Positions 1-8,682 of a stretch of DNA of 64,000 nucleotides are shown in pieces. The DNA is from Hygrocybe punicea (Eukaryota; Basidiomycota; Agaricomycetes; Agaricales; Hygrophoraceae). The notes beneath the pieces are model-generated. The model made no database searches and was not told where the DNA came from. It saw nothing but the letters and a program-made list of their open reading frames with translations. Both the position numbers and the translations under genes were made by a program. Numbering within the stretch: position 1 is the first letter of the stretch; every line of letters begins with the position of its first letter. Where the stretch lies: positions 248,001-312,000 of the forward strand of contig OY744464.1 in assembly GCA_963556145.1 (NCBI GenBank). The letters run 5' to 3'.

Positions 1-1030
1 ACAGGTTTTGTCATCCAGTCCCGTGTCGCCCCCATCTGATCCCACTCCCGATTTATCGATGCCGGTCAACGATTTATCCATTCCATTTCCTATTTCGTCC
101 CCATTATCTCCGGTTTCGTCCCCTCCGGTTTCCATCCACGAACTCGTACCGGACCCACTCCCATTGTCCTTGGATTCTCCAGAAATAGACATTCCGTCCC
201 CGATATTGCCGCCATATTGTCCTCCGTCACCGTCTATCGAGATTCCGTCGACTTTGGTTGAGTATTCCATACCCGTTCCCAATCCGGACTCCATTCCACC
301 CCTTGTATTTGATTTCGATTCCGGTTCCGATTCCGTTATGTCAACCCCTTCGCTCCTGGTTCCCCTCGTCGTTTCTGCTCCCATATCGTTGTCGGTTCTG
401 TCTTCGCCCGCTTGGGGCACCCCGTCGTTTTTAGACCCATCACGCGGCACACCCCTTATATGGGATCATGTCGGTGTCGGCACTCTGGTTCTCAATTTTA
501 TTTTATTCCTCGTTTCCATCTTCATTCTACTTTGTCATCGCATTTTGGACCTCCGCCCCCTCGACACCTCGCTCGAATATTTGCAAGAAGCTCTTCGTCT
601 CCTCTCGTCGTTCCGCCTCCGACCTTCTTTCAGAAACTCTTGTGGGGATGTAGACCCGTTTCCGTCTCCTATTTTTGCGTTTTCGTCTTCCGTTCCGCTT
701 TCCGTTCCCGTTCCCATTTCTCGTTTATTTATATTTTTATTTCCGTTTCTAGTTCTCTTTGTTTCCCGTCCTTTCCGGACCTGTTTCATTTCCATTGTAT
801 TCCGGTGCCATCCTCCTCCTCGACCCCCAGATTCCGGTTATCTTATCTCGTCGTTCTGTTTCCCTCTTTTCCGTTTATAGTTTTATTATGTACTCTATTT
901 TTCTTTATGTACATTGTCCCGCATTCCGTTTTCCCTTTCCGTCCGTTCTCTTTTATTCCCTTCTCCCTTTGTCGAGTTTGGTGTCAATCATGTCGAGTTG
1001 ACCCAGGATATGGGCCTGGTTCGCGCGTAG
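1..1030. other. Pyrimidine-rich low-complexity tract
   Basis: The plus strand is dominated by TCC/TTC/CCG words such as GATTCCGG and CCGTTTCC, so the minus strand is a purine-rich GGAA tract. A 290-codon frame is open on the plus strand, but its Ser/Pro/Leu/Ile translation follows from composition and matches nothing I recognise. On the minus strand the tract lies downstream of the Zn2Cys6-like gene, so it is probably interior sequence of the same LTR element, cut by the window edge. Confidence 0.5.
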
Positions 1031-1967
1031 TCAATTTAGCTCCTTCGTCCAACGGGTTAGCTTGGTGTGGACCTCCGCGACGTATTCAGAAAGGCCATCC
1101 GCGATCGTCGATATCTCCCTTTGCGTTTCTGTCGCCATCTCGCGTACTGCCTGGACATGGTCGTTGATTCCGGCTCCGATCCGCGGGCGCTTGAACGGAT
1201 TCCCTCGCCTCCCATCGTCCCGCTCCAATTCCGTATCTGGTTCGACGTCGGTCAACGTCCGCTTACTCGTCGACGCCTCTCCGGTCCGCAACCTAGGCTT
1301 CCTCACGGGCTTTGGTATCTTCTTCGCGACGACCTTTCTCTTCGGACTACCCGCCTTCGCCTTCCCTTTCCTTTCTGCTTTTCCAGATCCGGTGGCCGGT
1401 CCCTTCATCGACAATCCGCAACGTCGTTTAAGTCTTTTGCACCGATCACACGCGTATCCCTCGATTCCACGACAAACCGCGTTGGCAGTCACGCACGCAT
1501 CGCATTGCCGGATCCGGAATGATTGCATATACTACGGAATTGTTAGACGGAAATGATATACGAGTCCGCGAGATATCACTTACCCCCGGAATCTTTCCCT
1601 TCGGTTCCGCGTCCTCGTTCCCGCTCGCATTCGAGAAATCGTTGCCGCTGTTGTAGTCCCCATGAACGGTCTCGTCGTCCCGGGTGACCCTCTTATCCCG
1701 GTTGAGCTTTTTGTTTTTGATCGCGTTCAGTACTTGGAGTCTTTCGTATTTTCGAAGTTGCTGATTGGACCAGGTGTCCTCCTCGTCCTCGCTTCCGTGA
1801 TCGCTGGTTTGTGCGGTGTAGAGGCTCCGGGCCCTCTGGACCCGAATCCTCTTCATATCCCACTTCGTCCTCGTCCATTCCCATTCACGTATCATCGATT
1901 CCGCCCGTTTCCGGTCTTTTCCGTCGATTCCGCTCCGGATTCCGCCTCCGGAATCGTTCATACTCAA
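1031..1967 (-). CDS. Zn2Cys6-like protein of an LTR element (294 aa, two exons)
   Basis: Exon 1 runs 1967-1584 (128 codons). A 52-nt intron (1583-1532) starts GTAAGT and ends CCGTAG, and exon 2 runs 1531-1031, in phase. Exon 2 carries six cysteines spaced C-x2-C-x6-C-x7-C-x2-C-x6-C followed by a basic KRLKRRC stretch, which is close to the fungal Zn2Cys6 binuclear cluster. The following ~100 residues are Lys/Arg-rich with nuclear-localisation-like runs, and the C-terminus could form a helix. Exon 1 is acidic and polar with no known fold. The start codon lies only 8 bp past the LTR that ends at 1975 on this strand, so the gene is the first one inside the element. It could be a gag replacement, a nucleic-acid chaperone or a captured regulator; the sequence does not decide. 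No lesion is visible. Confidence 0.6.
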
Positions 1968-1974
1968 GATGCGA

Positions 1975-2380
1975 TGTCTCTAACGACCCGGAATCAGTAC
2001 GTATATAGTTACATATGATATATCTTCGTTTCCCGTTACTTAGTACATAGCACCATTCCCCCTATACTCCGCTCCACCTCTCTACCATCAGTTACAGCCT
2101 TTGCTTGTAGTACATAGTTACTACAGCACAGGATCTCTCCCAGTAGTATAAAAGATGTACCCTTATACTACAACATATATATTATCATATCCCACCATAT
2201 CATATTACATCCTATCGTATTGCATCCCTTCAGTTCTACTTCTTAGTCCTCGCTTCGTATCATCTCATTAGTCTTCGTACTCCACTCCCTTCACTTCCCC
2301 TCTGATCCAGAACCCTGGATTCGGGTTGGATTGACTAGACTATAGACAATAAACTCCTCTGATCACTTCTTAGCTGATCA
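1975..2380 (-). repeat. LTR, copy 1 (406 bp)
   Basis: On the minus strand it begins TGATCAGCTAAGAAG and ends GGGTCGTTAGAGACA (TG...CA). It is preceded there by the purine run GGAAAGGG, which fits a polypurine tract and sets the orientation. It matches 3430-3803 almost throughout. An inverted TAGTATAA/TTATACTA pair around 2140-2170 overlaps a possible TATA box (TATAAAAG on plus, TATAAGGG on minus). Confidence 0.7.
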
Positions 2381-2945
2381 CCCTTTCCGTAGATTCCCAT
2401 TCGGGTCTACAACCCCACTCGCCGTCACAGCGGCCTCCTCCCGGTCCCTTTCCGCGGCTGCATCAGCCTCCCTTTTTGCTGCCTCTGCCGCCTTCACCCT
2501 TTCCGCCTCCTCAACCTGTTGTTTCCTCACTTCTTCCTCCTTTTCCTCCTGCAACTGTACAGCTTCCCGACGCCTCGCCTCTTTCTGTTCCCGTTCGTAG
2601 TCTTCCCAGCTCCGCAACCACTCCTCGACCTCCACCACCATCTCTCTGCCCATCGAGAAATCCTTCGGTTCCGTCACGTCGATTCCATTGTCCCGGATTT
2701 CCGTCAGGATTCCCCTGTAGTTCCGCTGCTGGGTATCGTTAGTCCGTGCCGTTTACAGGAACGGGATCTCTTACCATGGCCCGTCGTCGTCTCACCACCC
2801 ATTGCCGTGCTTCATTCTCGAATCCATCACGTACAATATCGATTCTGGCCGCGTCGACTTCTAGTAACTCAGCTACGGCGCTCTTGAAGTCTTGCCGCAT
2901 TTCCGCATTGAGAGTATTGAGGAAAGTGTCATATTCTGTCGACAT
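2378..2945 (-). CDS. Coiled-coil protein of the LTR element (173 aa, two exons)
   Basis: Exon 1 (2945-2775) starts MSTEYDTFLNTLNAEMRQ. A 46-nt intron (2774-2729) has a GTAAGA donor, CTAAC branch site and CCCAG acceptor, and exon 2 reads 2728-2378 in phase. Exon 1 looks globular with alternating helical hydrophobics. Exon 2 has a Trp-rich start, then about 60 residues of Arg/Glu/Ala-rich coiled coil, then ends VVDPNGNLRKG. The TGA stop is the first codon of the LTR. The same VVDPNGNLRKG ending occurs before the other LTR at 3804-3840, so it belongs to the element. I do not recognise the family; a structural gag-like or accessory role is only a guess. Confidence 0.55.
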
Positions 2946-3276
2946 CTGGTGTTGGTATTGGTACTTGTTGGGCTTGTTGAGGTTGTCGTCGAGATTGTTG
3001 AAGTCGCGTTGAAAAGTTTTCTTGTTTGTATTTGTTGACCCATCACGTGACCTTTATTTCGCTGTCCAGCCGTCTCGCCCATACTATTTTGGTAGCTCCG
3101 GATCGCCCCTCCCGACGCTTCGATACCCACCGGCTTCGACTCCGCTCACGTTGTACTCCTGTTTCCGTCTGTTTTCGACATCGCCTCCACTCATTTATTC
3201 CCACGACCCCGGTATCTTCGTTATTTCATATGGATCGACCAGGGATGGTCTCTATCTGAGTCCTGACCAGATGTAG

Positions 3277-3429
3277 AGGCTCCAGACCCTCTGGACCCGA
3301 ATCCTCTTCATATCCCACTTCGTCCCCGTCCATTCCCATTCACGTATCGTTGATTCTGCCCGATTCCGGTCCTCTCCGTCGATTCCGGTCCGGATTCCGC
3401 CTCCGGATTCGTTCCTACATGCACTGCAA
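3277..3429 (-). pseudogene. Remnant of the Zn2Cys6-like gene start
   Basis: Directly downstream (minus strand) of the LTR 3430-3803 the sequence matches 1825-1974, the first ~45 codons of the gene at 1031-1967. Similarity stops near 3276, where unrelated leader sequence of the coiled-coil gene begins. The unit between the two LTRs is thus a deletion derivative that lost most of its first gene, including the cysteine cluster. Confidence 0.6.
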
Positions 3430-3803
3430 TGTCTCTAACGACCCGGAATCAGTACGTTTATAGTCATATATCATGTATCTACGTTTCCCGTCTCCTAGTA
3501 CATAGCATTCCTCCACTCCACTCCACTCCTATCAGTTACAGCCTTCGCTTGTAGTACATAGTTACTACAGCACAGGATCACTCCCAGTAGTATAAAAGAT
3601 GTACCCTTATACTACAAACTATATAGAAAAATACAGGTTATCACTCCCCTTCAGTTCTATTTCTTAGTCCTCGCTTCGTATCGTCTCATCAGTCTTCGTA
3701 CTCCACTCCCTTCACTTCCCCTCTGATCTGGAACCCTTGATTCGGGTTGGATTGACTAGACTACATAGACACTAAACTCCTCTGATCACTTCTTAGCTGA
3801 TCA
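3430..3803 (-). repeat. LTR, copy 2 (374 bp)
   Basis: Same ends as copy 1 (minus strand TGATCAGC...TTAGAGACA), with a small internal deletion relative to it. It is preceded on the minus strand by CTACGAAAAGGGG, the polypurine-like end of a truncated element interior of about 55 bp. No target duplication can be assigned because both LTRs are flanked by element interior, so the arrangement is a tandem LTR-interior-LTR-interior array. Confidence 0.65.
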
Positions 3804-4122
3804 CCCCTTTTCGTAGATTCCCATTTGGGTCTACAACCGAACTCGCCATCACAGCAGTATGCAAGCTTTGTCCACACATATGTAGTCTGGTCATGATCCT
3901 TTTGTTAGATACACTGATTCCAAAAAACCCTGAAATATTTGTTGGAGATTCTGATCTTCTTAACAATCTACAAATGTCCAGTATGCTTTGATGACCATAA
4001 CAAGTGACATGGTTATGCCACTGTTCTTGATGGATATCACAAGCCTTTGTCCCAGCAACTTTTTGGTTATTACAGTCTCGAATACAACATTGAGCATCAC
4101 CGTATTCAGGTATTGTATCCAC
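3804..4122 (-). pseudogene. Cysteine-cluster (KDZ-associated CxC-type) fragment fused to LTR-element tail
   Basis: The frame reads a Cys/His-bearing segment (CCIRDCNNQKV, KACDIHQEQWHNH, then a basic LLRRSE helix) that resembles the cysteine-cluster regions accompanying KDZ transposases. It then switches without a stop to VVDPNGNLRKG, the tail of the LTR-element protein. The junction near 3855 is an element insertion or recombination breakpoint. No start codon or upstream exon is convincing. Assignment to the KDZ neighbourhood rests on motif appearance only. Confidence 0.4.
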
Positions 4123-5840
4123 AATTTCTATTTCTGATAGTTATTACTCACTGTATTATTCTATCAAGTTCACTGACCCTCCCTCCCTAGCACAATATTG
4201 TTTGTTACTCGGATTGTACCCCACAAATTTTTATATGGACTTCTTTCCTCTTCTCTAACCATTTACCTCAGACAGACTCCTGGGAGTCAGATTAGTCCTC
4301 AGACTTGGCTAGGACTTTGCTTGGACTTTGTCTGGACTTTTTTAATTGCTGTTGTTGTTGCTGCTGTTGTTGTATTATGGTTTTCAGTCATGTAGTTGTC
4401 ATTGTCTCAATTCATGTTTCTGTGTTGTCTTTTGTGTTACTGTACTAGTCTTGTGCCTGCAGCAAAACCCATAAGTTTATTGTGTCATTCACTATTCATA
4501 CCTGTAAACTCAAAGATTTATTTATTAGTTAATTCTTGATACTATTACAATATGAAACAATTATATTAACAATGCATATCCATTCTCTATCAATATCAAT
4601 ACCAGCTTCTTCATCATCACTCTTCTCCATATTTCTTGATTCTTGCCAGTGTTCATCCTCTTTGCACCCTGTCTTTGAAATAATTCTTCTCTGGGATATT
4701 TTCACAAGACAACAACATAAATAGTTTCAAAATGTCACTGAATATCTGCTCACAAAAAATTGAAAGACTATTCACTAGGTGCTTAAGGATGATTGAAAAC
4801 AGATGAACTCCAAACCGCCTGTCACAGGAGACAGACAAGTATTTTTTGTGATAATATAATGTGCAAATATCCAGTCACATTTTAAAACTATTTGCTTTAT
4901 TGTTTTCATTATTGTGTACATGTATTCAGAAAAAGAAAAAGACCCAAATATATAGGATTTCTGGCTGGATATCTGTGGATCTTATTGTCAGGCAGATCTT
5001 CTGATCTTGAGATAATTCAGGCACAAGCCAGGTCCCAATTATCTGGCAACCAAATAGTCTACAATTCTGCCCTCACAATAAAAGCCATAGATATTGGTCT
5101 AGAAATCCTAAATATTTGAGTCATTTTCTATTTTCTGAATACATGTTCATAATAATTGTAAGGATGACTGCGGGTTCGCGCGGGGCGTCACTCACTGCAG
5201 GGTTTCCAAGGTATTAATATTACTACCTATTATACATTGTAACTAAGGAGGAGAGAACTTGTACTAACCTGCAGGGTTTCCAAAGTGAAAGAGGTAAAGG
5301 AAACCTGTGGTTGTGGGAAATATGTATATAAGCACGCCGCTTCGGGAAATGCTGGTGTGCGCACATGTGACTTATTATACTGACTACATTCTGGTGTTTG
5401 TATTCTAGGAGAGTAAGAGTGAACTAAGTAAAGGAATATAGAGCATTGGTAGAATATAAAATATAAACTGAGAGTGTCCCCTGACAATAATGAAAATAAT
5501 AAAGGCCTAAATAATTGTAATTTCTGTATGCACTATTTTCTGTATGAATACCACTTTTAGATAATATTATTTTCTGCAATATGTTCACAAGTGAGATAAC
5601 ACAAATAGTTTCAAAATGTGATTGTAGGTATATTTCTCTAAGTCCCCGCAACCTAGAGCTAGAAATACCTAGGTTTTGGGGTGAGTTGACATTTATAAGT
5701 GGTAGAGTAGCGGGAAAATGTATGGAAAGTGGAGATAAATTCACGAAACTCGGTATCATCTGAACATCCATCTGAATCAATTTCAGAGATGTATAGGTAT
5801 TGTTATAAGTATTATTATTGGGTTGACACACCAAACAATC
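4123..5840. other. AT-rich gene-free stretch
   Basis: No frame resembles a protein family. A 15-bp direct repeat (CTGCAGGGTTTCCAA) occurs at 5195-5209 and 5269-5283, followed by a TATATAAG box near 5325, which could be a decayed promoter or LTR. Nothing else is supportable. Confidence 0.5.
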
Positions 5841-5842
5841 CT

Positions 5843-6189
5843 TGCCAACTCTCCGAACATCGATTCATATCAATGTTCGGATGGCTGTAGACATGTATTA
5901 TGTATTCTTATTGGGCAAATAATAATACGTGCTAACTCCATCCAGACATCGAGTCATATCACTGTTCGGATTGGTACAGCATCATTTATCATGTCCTTAT
6001 CACATAATACCTGACAACTCCATCTGAACATCGATGTGAATTGATGTTCGGACTGGGGTCATGTATTATTTCAACATAATAATAATACTTGCCAACTCTC
6101 TCTGAAAATCACTTCTGCCGAATGTTTGGATAAGTATAGCATTTGTTATGTACTTATAATACTTACCAACTGTCAGAACATCAATATGA
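5843..6189. repeat. Palindromic repeat array, left block
   Basis: Units of roughly 80 bp share CCAACTCCATCCGAACAT, a ~12-nt spacer and the inverse ATGTTCGGATGG, giving a 9-12-bp stem, followed by AT-rich DNA ending in AATAATACTTG. The clearest unit is TCCGAACAT at 5852-5860 with its complement at 5873-5881. Others centre near 5955, 6040 and 6113, with a decayed one near 6175. The array resumes at 7168 after an insertion. Confidence 0.7.
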
Positions 6190-6193
6190 ACGA

Positions 6194-7163
6194 TGTAGAT
6201 GCGGGTTCTTGGTGGCTTCGGAACTATATAAAGAAATAATATAAAGATCCTAACCTGTGGGTGTCAGCGTAGAAGTGACTGGATAATTCAGTGTCGGGAA
6301 TAGTAGTAAAAGGAAGTGAAAGTGAAATAAAAGTAAAGCCGCCGCATAAACGGGACTAATAACGACGAATCCGGCGATGAACGGAGTGAAAATGGATAAA
6401 TGACGATGAACCCGACGATGAACGGAGTGAAAACGGACTAATAACGATGAACCCGATGGTGAACGGACTGAAAACGAATGAACCCGACGATGCCGACGAT
6501 GTCGGGTACGGCGGGTCGGGTCGGAAACGATGAACAAATATACGGGAACAATGATAAAGTCGACGAAGTGAACTATAAAAAGCTAAGGAACTACGTGGAT
6601 GAGCATTTGAAGGGATTAAAACAATTCTGACTATGAGGGAAACGGGGACTAATGGTATGTTATTTTGTACGGTCGTCGGGGACCGTTTTTATAGTACAGG
6701 AAACAGTAATCTACTTTCGGACATGTCTACTTCGGCCGATGGTAAGCTACAAAGAAAGGTTGGAATGGGGATGTGGAAAGGGGGGTTGCAAAGCAACGAA
6801 GACAGGAAATGGAGGGGAAAACGAATATGCAAGGAAAAGATCTAGAAAGTCCTACATATCTCCGAAAGGACGATGGGATGCATAAATAAAGTAAATCCGA
6901 AGTCGGGGATTGAGTCCGAAGAGATCCATCTCCTGGAATTGGAACTCCGAGGCGTTTGAGGCTGCCGGATTTGGTCTGAGAGCGGCTGTGACGAAGCGGC
7001 ATACGTCGGGTTATGTCGGTCACGTCGGGTCACGTCACGTCACGTCACGTCGGGTTGCGTCGGGTTACGTCGGGTTCGAATGCAAGTTGAATGGTGGCAT
7101 CGGGTTGGTCCGGATTCGTGATATATTGATGATACGGACTCAGAGGGACGTCGACCCTCTACA
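6194..7163. mobile_element. Solo-LTR-like insertion, 970 bp, target duplication ACGA
   Basis: The insert starts TGTAGATGCGGG and ends GACCCTCTACA (inverted TGTAGA/TCTACA ends). It is flanked by ACGA at 6190-6193 and 7164-7167, and it splits the palindromic array. It contains CACGT and CGGGTTRCGT microrepeats near 7020-7075 and many GATGAACCCGACG-like words near 6400-6500. No protein is evident. Its right-hand ~110 bp recur, inverted, at 29496-29600. Strand is uncertain. Confidence 0.65.
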
Positions 7164-7167
7164 ACGA

Positions 7168-7710
7168 TTTTCAGTTGGAGCTGACAAGCATCATTATTTA
7201 GTTATCAAATAATACTTGCCAACTCTATCCGAACATTGATTCATATCAATGTTCGGATGGGTGTAGCATCATTTATTTTATTATTATCAAATGATACTTG
7301 CCAACTCCATCCGAACATCAAGTCGTATCAATGTTCGGATGGCTGTGAATACTTGCCCACTCCATCTGAACATCAAGTCGTATCAATGTTCGGATGGGTG
7401 TGAATACTTGCCAACTCCATCCAGACTTCGCGTTGAATCAATGTTTGGATGGCTGTGGACATTTATTATTATATACTTATCAAATAATAATACTTTCCAA
7501 CTCTATTGGATTCATGTTTGGAGAAGTAGATGAGTAGACGTACATCTGCAAACATCTATACATATGGAGTTAGCAATTATTATATTTTAATATTTTAATA
7601 ATTATATAGACCGTTCAATTCATATCAATGTTCAGATATGTACATGGATGTCTCCGATGTTATCAATCTTCGGACATGTGTCAGATGCTTTCCGAATATC
7701 TGTACAGGTG
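7168..7710. repeat. Palindromic repeat array, right block
   Basis: Continuation of the 5843-6189 array with at least five more units centred near 7243, 7320, 7380, 7440 and 7630. Spacers between the stem halves are similar but not identical (for example ATTGATTCATATCA and CAAGTCGTATCA). The units near 7310-7400 are the best preserved and only about 60 bp apart. Confidence 0.65.
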
Positions 7711-7788
7711 GCTGTTGTGGCTTGAATAAAATATTTAATAATATCTTACTTACCCACAACTCCTACCCACTCCTCGACACTGGCAACC

Positions 7789-8330
7789 ATGGTTAAAAAG
7801 TCACCAGAAGTATGTGTGCTGAATGACAATGACATGCTTACACTCATGAATGTTTTGTCCCAGGCATCAACGAGTATTATTGCATCTAAGCAGGCTGCAG
7901 ACCTCGCAGCAGACACACTCCAACTTCAAACTCAAGCCCGGCAATGTTTTATTGGCTTCGCACAGGTCAACATCATGGCTGGTCCTTACAAGCTGGAATT
8001 CAGGAACTACAACTGGTGACCATTGTTGAAAAGCCATGGTGACAAACTGTATGACTCAATGATGACAATCGGCATCGAAAGATATGGACCCGATAACGCG
8101 ATACCTCTCCTGATCCCAAAAGCACTTCTGGACGAGACCAGTCTTATGAAAGATGGTCATATGGGTTCGAATCTCCCAATACTAAAGATATGGGACCCAA
8201 CACACAGGCTGAATGCACCAGGCAGTCAACACCAAAAGTATGCTGTGCAATGGATGTGTGAGGAACTGGAGGCCAAGTTGGACAAAGCAAGGCAGTCATT
8301 ATACCGGTCTTCTATGTATATATATACAAT
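7789..8330 (+). pseudogene. ParB-like hypothetical protein remnant
   Basis: A start at 7789 opens 76 codons ending in LEFRNYNW and a TGA. An overlapping continuation from about 8023 reads IPLLIPKALLDE, then GSQHQKYAVQW, then a basic/acidic helix to about 8320. The order GPYKLEFRNYN...IPLLIPK...G-QH-AV resembles a fungal family whose core looks like the ParB/sulfiredoxin GQHR fold, with the usual GGQHR degraded to GSQHQ. The TGA at 8017-8019, the phase change and no good 3' end point to a pseudogene. The family call is tentative. Confidence 0.35.
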
Positions 8331-8682
8331 TCTGGGACATGAAATTGTTGCAGATTTAAGTTGGCAATCCATTTGGCACACTACTTAGGTGCTCTGTACC
8401 AATTTTCTAAGAAATCGGCGGACCGGTTATGGAGAAAGAGTCCATGCAAGTTGGGGGGGGAATCTGTGTTAATGTGGGAAATTAGTCCGAGTTTGGCTAC
8501 TCTTTTATTGATACATGTATGCAACTCTGGTCACCATGTAAAGTGGACTTGTGGCCATGGGGTCTTCAACAGTGTCTAATTCCACTCCACTGGTCATGAT
8601 TGTCTGTATGAGATATTTGTAAATCTAAATTTCATCACAATGGTGTTGATCATGAATGAATTACAAGTGTACTGGTAATAGT

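Noticed and set aside
8..880. 290-codon open frame, Ser/Pro/Leu-rich
   Set aside because: Composition-driven in a pyrimidine-rich tract; overlapping frames are also open and none has a recognisable domain.
1975..3803. A complete LTR retrotransposon bounded by the two LTRs
   Set aside because: Both LTRs are preceded by the 3' tail and followed by the 5' gene start, and no target duplication exists; it is a tandem array, not one element.
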